Shown: positions 39,545 to 48,860, counted from the stretch's first letter. The stretch: DNA of 64,000 nt from Achromobacter aloeverae (GCF_004121055.1 NZ_PYAL01000003.1:558001-622000), one strand, 5' to 3'. Notes: generated by a model from the letters alone, not told the origin. A program made the numbers and translations.

Positions 39545-39575
39545 CACCGACCGGGGCGCGTGTTCGCGCTCGCGC

Positions 39576-40973
39576 TCAGAACGGCAGCTTCACGTCCGGC
39601 TTGAGCAGTTGCAGCTGCTTGCGGAAGTCATCCTGGATGCGCTTGAGGGCGGCGTCCGTGTCGGCCTCGAAACGCAGCACCACCACCGGCGTGGTGTTCG
39701 ACGGTCGCGCCAGGCCGAAGCCGTCCGGATATTCGGCGCGCACGCCGTCGATGGTCACCACGTTGATGGCGCCGTCGAACTTGCCCTTTTCCTGCAGCGC
39801 CTTGACCAGGGCGAAGGGTTCGCCTTCGTTCATTTCCAGCTTGAGTTCGGGCGTGGAGATGGCTTGCGGCAGCGCCTCCAGCACGGCCGACGGGTTGGCG
39901 TCGCGGGAGACGATTTCCAGCAGCCGGGTGCCGGTGTACAAGCCGTCGTCGAAGCCGAACCAGCGTTCCTTGAAGAAGATGTGGCCGCTCATCTCGCCGG
40001 CCAGCGGCGCGCCGGTTTCGGCCAGCTTGGCCTTGACCAGCGAATGGCCCGTTTGCCACATCAGCGGCTTGCCGCCGGCCTCGCTCACGGCCAGGCCGAC
40101 GTGGCGGCTGCACTTGACGTCATAGATGATGGTGGCGCCCGGATTGCGTTGCAGCACGTCGCGGGCGTACAGGATCAACTGGCGGTCGGGCCAGATGATC
40201 TGGCCGGACTTGGTGACCACGCCCAGGCGGTCGCCGTCGCCGTCGAAGGCCAGGCCGATTTCATTGTCGGTGGTCTGCACGCAGCGGATCAGGTCTTCCA
40301 GGTTGTGCGGATCGGCCGGATCGGGATGGTGGTTGGGGAAGTTGCCGTCGACTTCGCAGAACAGCTCGGTGACTTCGCAGCCCAGGGCGCGGAACAGCCG
40401 AGGCGCGATGGCGCCGGCCACGCCGTTGCCGCAATCGATGGCGATCTTCATCGGGCGCGCCAGCTTGACGTCGCCGACCACTCGCTGCAAATAGGTTTCG
40501 ACCAGGTCCAGCGTGCGGCGCTTGCCGGGCGTGACGCCGGCGGGGGCCTTGCCGCCGGCGGCTTCCATGGCCTTGCGCAGTTCCTGGATGCCGTCGCCGT
40601 AGAGGGCTGCGCCGGCCAGCATCATCTTGAAGCCGTTGTATTTAGGGGGGTTGTGGCTGCCCGTGATGGCCACGCCGGAGCCTGTCTTCAGCGTGTACGC
40701 GCCGAAGTAGACCAGCGGCGTCGGCACTTCGCCGATGTCCACGGTATCCACGCCGCCGGCGTTCAACCCTTCTTGCAGGGCCAGCGCCAATTCCTCGCTG
40801 CTGAGGCGGCCGTCACGACCAATGACCATTTCGCCGACGCCCAGGGCGCGGGCGCGCGCAGCCAGGGCCAGGCCCAACTCGCGGGCGAAGCCGGCGTTCA
40901 ACAGGTCCGGCACGGTGCCGCGGATGTCGTAGGCTTTGAAAATCGATGCGGGAATAGTCGACGCGGTAGCCAC
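39576..40973 (-). CDS. algC: Phosphomannomutase/phosphoglucomutase
   Basis: 465 residues of the alpha-D-phosphohexomutase family. N-terminal IFKAYDIRGTVPD is followed by the phosphoserine loop TGSHNPPKYNG, metal-binding DGDGDR, and GEMSGHIFFKERWFG for sugar binding. It interconverts hexose 1- and 6-phosphates, feeding GDP-mannose and UDP-glucose for LPS and exopolysaccharides. It is convergent with tviC. The gene symbol is by analogy with Pseudomonas; it might be named manB or pgm elsewhere. Confidence 0.9.
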   Translation of the reverse strand: MATASTIPASIFKAYDIRGTVPDLLNAGFARELGLALAARARALGVGEMVIGRDGRLSSEELALALQEGLNAGGVDTVDIGEVPTPLVYFGAYTLKTGSGVAITGSHNPPKYNGFKMMLAGAALYGDGIQELRKAMEAAGGKAPAGVTPGKRRTLDLVETYLQRVVGDVKLARPMKIAIDCGNGVAGAIAPRLFRALGCEVTELFCEVDGNFPNHHPDPADPHNLEDLIRCVQTTDNEIGLAFDGDGDRLGVVTKSGQIIWPDRQLILYARDVLQRNPGATIIYDVKCSRHVGLAVSEAGGKPLMWQTGHSLVKAKLAETGAPLAGEMSGHIFFKERWFGFDDGLYTGTRLLEIVSRDANPSAVLEALPQAISTPELKLEMNEGEPFALVKALQEKGKFDGAINVVTIDGVRAEYPDGFGLARPSNTTPVVVLRFEADTDAALKRIQDDFRKQLQLLKPDVKLPF

Positions 40974-41346
40974 GTTGATTCCTTGTTCCAGGGTGCGATG
41001 AAAAGGGCATTATCCCCGATTGCCGGCGGCGCCATCCCGGATTGACCGCCGCGTGCGTCCTAGTCCTGACGGACGAGGGGAAGGGCTTGCGGGGTGATCC
41101 GTCGCGATCGCCTCGGGGGAAGCGGCGCCGCGCCAGCGGCAGGGGACACGGGGATTGTTACACGGAAGCGTGCGCTGTCGTTGTGTCCGAGTTCGACAAT
41201 CCTGACGGGGCGTTGCTGGCGGCCGCCGCATGCTCAGCCATGGTGGGCGCGTCTCGTCCTACAATAGCGCCACATTTCCAGTCCGTCCCGGCCATGCGCC
41301 GTAAGCGCGGCGCGTCCGGGGGGGACCATAACCGTTGCGGTGGTCG
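40974..41346. other. Gene-free divergent intergenic region
   Basis: 373 bp between the phosphomutase and FAD-oxidase genes, which diverge. No repeat, RNA or convincing promoter element was recognised. A CCTACAATAG at about 41258-41267 could serve as a -10 for the oxidase gene. Confidence 0.35.
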
Positions 41347-42762
41347 ATGACATTCCTGGATGAGTTGCGGGCCTTGCTGGGTCCCGAACATGTTTTGACG
41401 GGCGGGGATACCGATTCCTATACGCTCGACTGGCGCGGCCGCTACCAGGGCAAGGCCTTGGCCGTCGCCAGGCCTGGCGATACGGAGGCGGTGGCCGCCG
41501 TGGTGCGCCTGTGCGCCCGCCATCGCGTGCCGGTGCTGCCGCAAGGCGGCAATACCAGTCTTTGCGGCGGCGCCACGCCGGACCAGGAGGGCGGCACGCT
41601 GCTCCTGTCGCTGGGTCGGCTGAACCGGATCCGCTCCGTCGATACCGACAACGATACGATCACCGTCGAGGCAGGGTGCATACTGCAGGCCGTGCAGCAG
41701 GCGGCCGAGCAGGCCGGCCGTTTGTTTCCCCTGAGCCTGGCGGCCGAGGGTAGCTGCAGCATAGGCGGCAACCTCGCCACCAATGCCGGCGGGACCCAGG
41801 TGCTGCGCTATGGCAATACCCGGGACCTGACCCTTGGGCTGGAGGTGGTCACGCCCGACGGCCGCGTCTGGCATGGCCTGCGCGGCCTGCGCAAGGACAA
41901 CACCGGCTACGACCTGCGCGATCTCTACATCGGCAGCGAAGGTACGCTGGGCATCATCACCGCGGCGACGCTGAAGCTCTATCCCCTGCCCGTGGCCCGC
42001 TGCACGGCCTTGCTGGCCTTGCCGGGCGTGGAAGAAGCCGTGCAGGTGCTGTCGCGCGCCCGCGCCGGTTTCGGCGCCATGCTTACGGGCTTCGAGCTGA
42101 TGGCCGGCTACTGCCTGCAAGGCGTGGTGCGCCTGTATCCCCAGCAACGCCTGCCGTTCAGCGGCGCATCGGCGGAGTCCCCATGGTTCGCCCTGCTGGA
42201 ATTGTCGGACAGCGAAAGCGAGGCCCATGCGCGCGAACGCTTCGAGCACGTGCTGGGCGAGGTGCTGGAGGCCGGCCTGGCCACCGATGCGGCCATCGCC
42301 GAGAACGTCGCGCAGACCCGCGCGTTGTGGCATCTGCGCGAAAGCATACCGCTGGCCGAGGCGGCTTTCGGCAAGGCGGTGAAGCATGACGTGTCGGTGC
42401 CGATTTCGCGCATCGCCGAATTCGTGCGCACGACCAACGGCCTGCTGCAGGCGAATTTTCCCGGGGTCACCCATGTGATTTTCGGCCACCTGGGCGACGG
42501 CAACCTGCATTACAACGTGGCGCCCGCCCCGGGCCAGGCCGAAGCCGACCTGCTGGCCCTGCAAGCGCGCATCTACCAGGTGGTGCACGACAGCGTGCAT
42601 GCCCACCAGGGCTCCATCAGCGCCGAACATGGCGTGGGGCAGCTCAAGGTCGAGGAGCTGACCCGTTATAAGGACCCGCTGGAGCTGGACTTGATGCGCC
42701 GGATCAAGCAGGCGCTGGATCCGGACGGTATCATGAACCCCGGCAAGGTCGTCCGCGTATGA
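41347..42762 (+). CDS. FAD-binding oxidoreductase (D-lactate/D-2-hydroxyacid dehydrogenase type)
   Basis: 471 residues. FAD_binding_4 domain with VLPQGGNTSLCGGA and SIGGNLATNAGGTQVLRYGN, followed by GSEGTLGIITAATLKLYP. The C-terminal FAD-oxidase domain has FGHLGDGNLHYNV (metal and substrate site) and AEHGVGQLKVEEL. It belongs with GlcD, D-lactate and D-2-hydroxyglutarate dehydrogenases, oxidising a D-2-hydroxyacid with FAD; the exact substrate is not readable. No glcE/glcF partners are present, so glycolate oxidase is unlikely. Confidence 0.87.
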   Translation: MTFLDELRALLGPEHVLTGGDTDSYTLDWRGRYQGKALAVARPGDTEAVAAVVRLCARHRVPVLPQGGNTSLCGGATPDQEGGTLLLSLGRLNRIRSVDTDNDTITVEAGCILQAVQQAAEQAGRLFPLSLAAEGSCSIGGNLATNAGGTQVLRYGNTRDLTLGLEVVTPDGRVWHGLRGLRKDNTGYDLRDLYIGSEGTLGIITAATLKLYPLPVARCTALLALPGVEEAVQVLSRARAGFGAMLTGFELMAGYCLQGVVRLYPQQRLPFSGASAESPWFALLELSDSESEAHARERFEHVLGEVLEAGLATDAAIAENVAQTRALWHLRESIPLAEAAFGKAVKHDVSVPISRIAEFVRTTNGLLQANFPGVTHVIFGHLGDGNLHYNVAPAPGQAEADLLALQARIYQVVHDSVHAHQGSISAEHGVGQLKVEELTRYKDPLELDLMRRIKQALDPDGIMNPGKVVRV

Positions 42763-42855
42763 TGCGTGGACGGCGCAACTCCGTTTCATGCCGCAAGCCG
42801 GCCGCGACGGTCGCATCGATCGCGGCGGCGCCCGGCTCAACGCGATAACGTCGAC

Positions 42856-43563
42856 ATGGCCCTGACCGATACTCCGCACCATCGCATCCTCATCGTCGAG
42901 GATGACGCGACCATCTCCGGCAATCTATACAGCTACCTGGAACAGCGCGGTTTCGTGCCGGACGCCGCCTATGACGGCCGCGCCGCGTTGGGCATGCTGA
43001 CTTCGCAGCACTTCGACGCCGTCATCCTGGACGTCGGCCTGCCGGGCATGGACGGCTATTCCGTCCTGCGCGCGATGCGTACCGAGCACATGTTGCCCGT
43101 GCCGGTGCTGATGCTTACGGCGCGCGACGAGCTGGACGACAAGCTGGCCGGCTTTGGCCATGGCGCGGACGACTACCTGACCAAGCCGTTCGCACTGGCG
43201 GAGGTGGAGGCCAGGCTGAACGCGCTGATCCTGCGCGCCAGCGGCGCCGTGGCCAACCCCGTGCGCCGCTGCGGCGCGCTCAGCTACGACAGCCGCACCC
43301 GGGTGGTGGCGGTGCAGGGCAAGCCGGTGCACCTGACGCGCAAGTCCGTCATGATCATCGAGGCCTTGCTGCGCGATGCGGGCCGCGTGGTGTCGCGCAG
43401 CGAACTGGAAAGCCATTTGTGGGGTAGCGAGCCGCCGTCCTCGGACGCGCTGCGCAGCCAGATGCACCTGTTGCGCAAGGCCTTGAACGATGCCGGCTAT
43501 GACGGCATCGAAACCGTCCATGGCACGGGCTGGCGCTTGCTGGTCGACGGTACGGGCGCATGA
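42856..43563 (+). CDS. OmpR-family response regulator
   Basis: 235 residues. A receiver domain (about 11-125) has ILIVEDDATISGNL, the phospho-acceptor Asp in VILDVGLPGMDG, and DDYLTKPFALAEV with the conserved Lys. A winged-helix DNA-binding domain follows (about 140-230, RKSVMIIEALLRDAGRVVSRSELESHLWG). It overlaps the sensor kinase by ATGA. The ATG at 42856 starts the family receiver; the frame is open 30 codons upstream but with no homology. Confidence 0.93.
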   Translation: MALTDTPHHRILIVEDDATISGNLYSYLEQRGFVPDAAYDGRAALGMLTSQHFDAVILDVGLPGMDGYSVLRAMRTEHMLPVPVLMLTARDELDDKLAGFGHGADDYLTKPFALAEVEARLNALILRASGAVANPVRRCGALSYDSRTRVVAVQGKPVHLTRKSVMIIEALLRDAGRVVSRSELESHLWGSEPPSSDALRSQMHLLRKALNDAGYDGIETVHGTGWRLLVDGTGA

Positions 43564-44870
43564 ACGGCGGCAGTACCCTGACCCAGCGGGTGACCTGGGC
43601 CTTGACCGGCTTGGTGGCGATTTTCGTGTCCGCCCTGGTGGTGCTGGCCTACCTGACGTTCGACCAGATGGAAGACGACCTGGTCAACGACATCCTGACC
43701 ACCGAGGCCCAGCGCCAGATCTCCCATTTGCAGGACGGCGCCGTGGTCATGCCCGAGCATGGGCCGCTGGATCTCGGCAGCACCATGCGCGCCTGGCTGG
43801 AGAAGCCGGGCACGGTCAACCCCGACATCCCGGAACCGATACATAACCTGGGTCCGGGGCTGCACCTGGTCGAACCCGGGGTGGAAACCTGGCATGTGGT
43901 GATCGCGAGCGCCCCGCAGGGCAAGTTCTTTGTCCTTTACGACGCCACCGATAACGAAGACCGGGTGTTCGATTTCGGTCTCATCCTGCTGGGCCTGGGC
44001 GTGATCAGTGTCATCGCGGCCTACGGCGTGGCGCGCAAGGTGGCGCAACTGGCGGTCGGCCCCATGCTGAACCTGACGGACCAGCTGGCCAAGTGGGCCC
44101 CGGGCTCGCCCGACCTGGCGGTGGAGCGCAATGACGAGGCCGGCCGCCTGGTCGAGGCGTTCAACCGCGTGCAGAACCAGGTGGACCGTTCGCTGGCGCG
44201 CGAACGTGAATTCGCGGCGAATCTCAGCCACGAGGTGCGCACGCCGCTGGCGGCCATCCGCAGCGACGGCGAGTTGATGCTGCTGGGCCAGGTCAGCGAT
44301 GACCAGCGTACCCGGCTTACCCGCGTCGTCAAGAATGTCGACAGCGTGACCGCGGCGCTGGAAAGCGCGCGCGCCATGGCGCGCGACGAATTGCGCGCGC
44401 CCGAGGCGGTCGACCTGCGCGAGTGCATGCACGCCGCCTGGCAAGGCCTGGAGGCGCATGCCGAACAGGCGGGCCTGGTGCTGGATGACCAATTGGCGCC
44501 GGGCAATGTCCGCACGCTGGACCGTTATGCGTTGTTGACCGTGCTGCGCAATCTCATTCGCAACGCCATCGAGCATGCGGCGCCGGCGCGGCTCAGCGTC
44601 AGTGCGGTGGAGGACGGCCTGGAGTTGCGCGACAACGGCAAGGGCATCAACGCGGCCGACCTGCCCTTCGTGTTCGACCGTTACTACAGCGTGCGCCTGC
44701 GCGACATGCGCAATGGCGGCACCGACTCGCCCGAGGCGGCCGCCGCGCTTGAGCGGGGCCTGGGGCTGGCCATCGCCAAGCGGGTTTGCGACATGCAGGC
44801 CTGGCAACTGTCCGTGCATTCGACGACGGAAGGCGAGGACCGGGGCACCTGCTTCACGCTGCGTTTCTGA
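43560..44870 (+). CDS. Sensor histidine kinase
   Basis: 436 residues. TM1 lies at about 13-33. A periplasmic sensor of about 95 residues follows, rich in Glu, Pro and His (MPEHGPLDLG, then VEPGVETWHVVI). TM2 is at about 140-160 and a HAMP-like linker comes next. The H-box NLSHEVRTPLAAI holds the phospho-His, with N-box NLIRNAIEHA and G-box LELRDNGKGI and RGLGLAIAK. It pairs with the response regulator upstream. The signal is unknown. Confidence 0.92.
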   Translation: MNGGSTLTQRVTWALTGLVAIFVSALVVLAYLTFDQMEDDLVNDILTTEAQRQISHLQDGAVVMPEHGPLDLGSTMRAWLEKPGTVNPDIPEPIHNLGPGLHLVEPGVETWHVVIASAPQGKFFVLYDATDNEDRVFDFGLILLGLGVISVIAAYGVARKVAQLAVGPMLNLTDQLAKWAPGSPDLAVERNDEAGRLVEAFNRVQNQVDRSLAREREFAANLSHEVRTPLAAIRSDGELMLLGQVSDDQRTRLTRVVKNVDSVTAALESARAMARDELRAPEAVDLRECMHAAWQGLEAHAEQAGLVLDDQLAPGNVRTLDRYALLTVLRNLIRNAIEHAAPARLSVSAVEDGLELRDNGKGINAADLPFVFDRYYSVRLRDMRNGGTDSPEAAAALERGLGLAIAKRVCDMQAWQLSVHSTTEGEDRGTCFTLRF

Positions 44871-44912
44871 CCGGTGATTTGACGATTATTCCATGGGGGA
44901 CGGGTTACGTTG

Positions 44913-44938
44913 TCGGGTTGATTGTCGAGGCAACCCGA
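44913..44938 (+). promoter_or_regulatory. Hairpin holding the PAP2 ribosome-binding site in its loop
   Basis: TCGGGTTG (44913-44920) and CAACCCGA (44931-44938) form a perfect 8-bp stem with a 10-nt loop ATTGTCGAGG. The loop contains the GAGG ribosome-binding site, and the ATG begins at 44940. With U-A and G-U closing pairs the helix reaches the start codon. This could lower or gate translation. It may also only be chance. Confidence 0.45.
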
Positions 44939-44939
44939 T

Positions 44940-45728
44940 ATGGTCACTTCCAACCCCCATTACCGGCAGCCGGGTGAGCGTCACCAGACCTACCTGATCG
45001 GCCAGGTGCTGGCCGTGACCCTGCTGCTGGTTTTTTGCGCGCAGGCTGTCAACCTGTCCGGCCTGGACCTGACCGTGGCGCGCTGGTTCTACGACGCCCA
45101 GGCCCATGCGTTTCCTTACCGCGCGTCGCGCGCCCTGGAAATACTCGGGCATCGGCTGGTGCTCGTGGCGCCCGTGGGCATGGCGGTGGCGGCGGCCGGC
45201 GCCGCGGTGGCCAGCCGCTGGTTGCCGGTGCTGCGGCCCTGGCGGGGCGTCCTGTGGGCCACGGCCCTGACCTGTGCCCTGGGGCAGGTGGTGATAGGTC
45301 AGCTGAAGCATTACACCGCGCTGCCGCGCCCCTATGAACTGAGCCTGTTCGGCGGCTATGCGCCGTACCCCGACCATTTCTGGGCGGCCAGCCGGCGCGA
45401 AGGCGGCGGCGCCTTGCCCAGCGGGCACGCGGGCGCCGGCTATGCGCTGTTGTCGCTGTACTTCGCGGGCTGGGCCGCCGGCCGCCCCGCGTGGCGCTGG
45501 GCGGGCCTGACCATCGGCATCGTGGCGGGCATCGGCTTTTCCCTGGTGCGCATCGCCCAGGGCGCGCACTTCCTCAGCCAGACGCTGTGGTCCGCCGCGG
45601 TCATGTGGTTCATCGCCAGCCTGCTGTTCTACCCCGTGCTGGTGCGGCCCCGTCGCCGGCGGGGCGGCCAGGGCGAGCCGGCCTGCCGCGGATACGCGAC
45701 CCGGGCCGGCGCGACCCATGATTCATGA
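44940..45728 (+). CDS. PAP2-family membrane phosphatase
   Basis: 262 residues with several hydrophobic segments. PAP2 motifs are KHYTALPRPYE (C1), PSGHAGA (C2) and VRIAQGAHFLSQTLWS (C3). In the classical C3 motif an Asp follows the catalytic His; here Gln is found. The family hydrolyses lipid phosphates such as undecaprenyl pyrophosphate, phosphatidic acid or lipid A phosphates. It lies 69 bp behind the histidine kinase on the same strand, so it may be a regulatory target. GAGG precedes the ATG; a TTG at 44922 is an unlikely alternative. Confidence 0.87.
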   Translation: MVTSNPHYRQPGERHQTYLIGQVLAVTLLLVFCAQAVNLSGLDLTVARWFYDAQAHAFPYRASRALEILGHRLVLVAPVGMAVAAAGAAVASRWLPVLRPWRGVLWATALTCALGQVVIGQLKHYTALPRPYELSLFGGYAPYPDHFWAASRREGGGALPSGHAGAGYALLSLYFAGWAAGRPAWRWAGLTIGIVAGIGFSLVRIAQGAHFLSQTLWSAAVMWFIASLLFYPVLVRPRRRRGGQGEPACRGYATRAGATHDS

Positions 45729-45736
45729 CTCATGGT

Positions 45737-46591
45737 TCATGACTCGAAGGGCCCTGCCTTGACGAAGGCGCCGCCCTGGTAGCGTGCCGCCGGATCATCG
45801 GGCGCCAGGGGCGGTTGCGCCTCCGCCTTCGCGCGGAAGGGTTCGGAATTGTCCTGCGGCGCGTAGCCCAGGTGGGTCGCGCGCGAGTTGTCCCACCAGC
45901 TTTCCCTGTTGGCCGAGACCCCATAGACGATGGTGTGCCCCACGTTCGGCGTGAACAGCGACTGCGCGATCAACCGGGTGAGATCGTCGTAGCTTAGCCA
46001 GGTAATGAGCATGCGGCGGTCTTGCGCCTCCGGAAAGGACGAGCCGATGCGCAGGCAGACCGTTTCGATGCCGTAGCGGTCGTAATAGAAGCGGGAAAGA
46101 TTTTCGCCGAACGCCTTGCTGATGCCGTAATAGCCGTCTGGCCGCACCGGCGCGTCGGCGTCTATGACCTGTCCCTGCCGGTAGAAGCCGGTCACGTGGT
46201 TCGAGCTGGCGAATACGACGCGCTTGACGCCGTGGCGGCGCGCGGATTCATAGAGGTTGTATACGCCCTGGATGTTGGCGGGCAGGATCTCCTCGAACGG
46301 CCGCTCCACCGACACGCCACCCATATGCACGATGGCGTCGACGCCATCGACCAGCGCATCCACCGCCCGGGCGTCCGCCAGGTCGCAGGGAATGACTTCC
46401 TCGCCCGGGCCGGCGGGGTCCAGGGGGCGGACGTCGGATAGCCGCAGCGTATCGGCATACGGTCGCAGGCGGGTGCGCAGCACCTTGCCCAGGTTGCCGC
46501 CGGCGCCGGTCAGCAACAGGCGCGCGCAGCGCGGCGCGGTAGAGGAGGTAGAGGGAGTAGGGCAGGTAGAGGGGGATGCCGTCGGGATCAC
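45737..46591 (-). CDS. udh: NAD-dependent epimerase/dehydratase, uronate dehydrogenase-like
   Basis: 284 residues, a short-chain dehydrogenase with LLLTGAGGNLGKVL near residue 25. The SSNHVTGFYRQGQ and DGYYGISKAFGE segments carry the Ser, Tyr and Lys of the active site, and WLSYDDLTRLI is typical of uronate dehydrogenases. These oxidise galacturonate or glucuronate to the aldaro-lactone. A GTG at 46591 with GAGG 9 bp upstream is preferred over a GTG at 46633 without a site. A Ser/Thr/Pro-rich lead of about 20 residues is unusual. It is divergent from a FadR-type regulator. Confidence 0.83.
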   Translation of the reverse strand: MIPTASPSTCPTPSTSSTAPRCARLLLTGAGGNLGKVLRTRLRPYADTLRLSDVRPLDPAGPGEEVIPCDLADARAVDALVDGVDAIVHMGGVSVERPFEEILPANIQGVYNLYESARRHGVKRVVFASSNHVTGFYRQGQVIDADAPVRPDGYYGISKAFGENLSRFYYDRYGIETVCLRIGSSFPEAQDRRMLITWLSYDDLTRLIAQSLFTPNVGHTIVYGVSANRESWWDNSRATHLGYAPQDNSEPFRAKAEAQPPLAPDDPAARYQGGAFVKAGPFES

Positions 46592-46672
46592 GGAGCTTGC
46601 CTCGCTAGCGTTGGCCGCGGTGCGCGGCGGCACGGGTTTACACGGGCTGCGGCCAGGGTTCTGTGCAGGCGC

Positions 46673-46706
46673 TTATATGTCATCGTACAACGCTGGGCGA
46701 TATAAT
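46673..46706 (+). promoter_or_regulatory. Candidate promoter of the FadR-type regulator
   Basis: TATAAT is present at 46701-46706, about 49 bp before the ATG. Just upstream, CATCGTACAAC (46681-46691) includes the half-site TACAA seen in several GntR/FadR operators. A -35 is not clear (TTATAT at 46673 or TGTCAT at 46678). Overlap of a half-site with the promoter would suit autoregulation. Confidence 0.4.
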
Positions 46707-46754
46707 GAGTGCTTCAGAACGCAGTCAAGCGCACCGCGACCGGGAAGATGCCTG

Positions 46755-47489
46755 ATGACCAATAACGTACAAGCCGTCGTGCCCGCGCGTCGTCGACCCC
46801 GCAGCCTGGCCCAGGAGCTGGTGGACAGCCTGTCCAACCAGATCCGCAACGGCGAGATCGTGCCGGGAGAGAAACTGCCCACCGAATCCGAAATCATGCG
46901 CGCCTTCGGCGTCAGCCGCACGGTCGTGCGCGAGGCCCTGTCGCGCCTGCAGGCGTCCGGCATGGTAGAGACCCACCATGGGGTGGGAACCTATGCGCTG
47001 AAGCCCAGCGGTATGGGGGATTTCCGTGTCGACCCGGCGGACATCGCCACGGTGCGCGATATCGTCGTCATCCTGGAGTTGCGTATCTGCCTGGAAAGCG
47101 AGGCCGCCGGGCTGGCCGCCGCGCGCCGCACCGATGAACAGCTGGCGCACATGCGCGAAGCGCTGGACCAGTTCCGCGCCGCGCTGGTGCCGGGCGGCGA
47201 TACCGTCACGCCCGACTTCCGTTTCCACCTGCTGGTGGCCGAGGCCACGCAGAACAAGTACTTCGCGGACCTCATGTCGCACCTTGGCGCGGCCATCATT
47301 CCGCGCACCCGCATCAATTCGGCCAAGCTGGCGCACGAGGACCGCGTGTCCTACCTGGCGCGCGTGAACCTGGAGCATGAGGATATCTACGAAGCAATCC
47401 GGCGCCAGGATGCCGAGTCGGCGCGTGCCGCCATGCGCACGCACCTGAGCAACAGCCGCGAACGCCTGCGCCGCGCGCAGGAACGTTGA
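46755..47489 (+). CDS. FadR-subfamily (FCD) GntR transcriptional regulator
   Basis: 244 residues. An N-terminal winged helix carries EKLPTESEIMRAFGVSRTVVREALSRLQASG, followed by VETHHGVGTYAL. The C-terminal FCD domain is helical, with LELRICLESEAAGLAAAR, the metal-ligand pattern FRFHLLVAEATQNKYF and later NLEHEDIYEAI. FCD regulators bind small carboxylates such as sugar acids. It is divergent from the uronate dehydrogenase, so a role in uronate catabolism is inferred; a GguR-like protein is possible. The ATG at 46755 is the family start. Confidence 0.88.
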   Translation: MTNNVQAVVPARRRPRSLAQELVDSLSNQIRNGEIVPGEKLPTESEIMRAFGVSRTVVREALSRLQASGMVETHHGVGTYALKPSGMGDFRVDPADIATVRDIVVILELRICLESEAAGLAAARRTDEQLAHMREALDQFRAALVPGGDTVTPDFRFHLLVAEATQNKYFADLMSHLGAAIIPRTRINSAKLAHEDRVSYLARVNLEHEDIYEAIRRQDAESARAAMRTHLSNSRERLRRAQER

Positions 47490-47525
47490 GGCCGCCGGGC
47501 CGCGTTCGGTCGGGCCGCGCCCGGC

Positions 47526-48860
47526 CTACGCCCAGTCCGCCGGCAGCACGCGGCCGCACGCGCTGCCGAAGCCGATGCGGCGGCGGTCCGGCGCGACGCA
47601 ATGGGCCGACAGCCGCACCTCGTCGCCATCTTGCAGGAAAGCCCGGGTCTCGCCCCACGGCAGCGCCAGCGGCGATTTGCCCCCTTCAGCCAGCTCCAGC
47701 AGCGAACCGGCTTCCTCCGGCCGCGGGCCGGACAGCGTGCCGGTGCCCAGCAAATCGCCGGCTTGCAGGTTGCAGCCATTGACCGTGTGGTGCGCCACGA
47801 GTTGCGCCACCGTCCAATAGGCATCGCGGAAATTGCTGCGCGACAGCGTGGCGGCGGGATGGCCGGCGCGGCGGGATTGCTCGGTGCTCAGGTCGACCTG
47901 CAACCGCACATCGAAAGCGCCGGCCGCGGCGTTGCGGTCCGAGGCCAGGTAAGGCAGCGGCGCGGGGTCGCCGGCGGGACGGTGCAGCGGCGCCCGGAAA
48001 GGCGCCAGCGCTTCCAGGGTGACGATCCAGGGGGAAATCGTGCTGGCGAAGCTCTTGCCCAGAAAGGGGCCGAGGGGCTGGTATTCCCAGGCCTGGATGT
48101 CGCGGGCCGACCAATCGTTCAGCAGGCCGAGGCCGAAGACATGGTTTTCGGCATCCTCGATCGGAATGCGACGGCCTTGGGGATTGCCTTGGCCGATGTA
48201 GATCGCCATTTCCAGCTCGTAGTCCAGGCGCTGGCTGGGGCCGAAGACGGGCGGCGCGTCTTCGCGCGGCGGCCGCGTCTGGCCCACCGGGCGGTGGAAC
48301 GCGGGCAACACCCCCAGGCTGGAGGCGCGTCCGTGGTAGCCGATGGGCACCCATTTGTAGTTGGGCAGCAGCGGCTGCTCGGGCCGGAACTGGCGGCCGA
48401 CCGCGGTCGCGTGGTGCAGCGAGATATAGAAATCCGTGTAGTCGCCGATACGTGCCGGCGTGGCGTGGCGGGCGCCGGCCATGGGGCGCAGGGCGGCTTC
48501 CAGCAGCGGGCGTCCCGCGGACTGTCCCGCGTCGGCGCGCAGGGCGCGCGACAACGCCAAGCGCAGCGCATGCCAGTGGTCCGCGCCCAGGGCCATCAAT
48601 CCATTGAGCCGGCCGTCGTGCTCGGCGGCGGCGCAGGCGGCCAGCGCTTGCCCTGCCAGGCCGTCGAAGGGCGCGGAGGCCGCCAGGCGGCCCAGGTCGA
48701 GGATATGCCGGCCGATGGCGACGCCGGCGCGCCAGGGTTCGGCATCGGTGTGGCGGAAGGTGCCATAGGGCAGGTTTTGCAGCGGGAAATCGCTGTCGGC
48801 ATCATCGGCGCCGGGGACCCAGCTGCGCAGGGTGGGGTCGTGGGTTTCGTTCAGTTGCAT
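47526..48860 (-). CDS. fahA: Fumarylacetoacetase
   Basis: 444 residues, the full two-domain enzyme. It cleaves fumarylacetoacetate to fumarate and acetoacetate, the last step of tyrosine/homogentisate breakdown. Visible features are ESWVPG-like RSWVPGADDADSDFPLQNLPYG at the start, YTDFYISLHHATAVGRQFRP with the catalytic Asp-Glu-His region, ELEMAIYIGQGN for metal binding, and LLGTGTLSGPRPEEAGSLLE. It is 66 bp downstream of hmgA in the same direction and convergent with the FadR regulator. Confidence 0.95.
   Translation of the reverse strand: MQLNETHDPTLRSWVPGADDADSDFPLQNLPYGTFRHTDAEPWRAGVAIGRHILDLGRLAASAPFDGLAGQALAACAAAEHDGRLNGLMALGADHWHALRLALSRALRADAGQSAGRPLLEAALRPMAGARHATPARIGDYTDFYISLHHATAVGRQFRPEQPLLPNYKWVPIGYHGRASSLGVLPAFHRPVGQTRPPREDAPPVFGPSQRLDYELEMAIYIGQGNPQGRRIPIEDAENHVFGLGLLNDWSARDIQAWEYQPLGPFLGKSFASTISPWIVTLEALAPFRAPLHRPAGDPAPLPYLASDRNAAAGAFDVRLQVDLSTEQSRRAGHPAATLSRSNFRDAYWTVAQLVAHHTVNGCNLQAGDLLGTGTLSGPRPEEAGSLLELAEGGKSPLALPWGETRAFLQDGDEVRLSAHCVAPDRRRIGFGSACGRVLPADWA

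Noticed and set aside
41347-42762. Glycolate oxidase subunit GlcD
   Set aside because: glcE and glcF are absent; the general D-2-hydroxyacid dehydrogenase family is safer.
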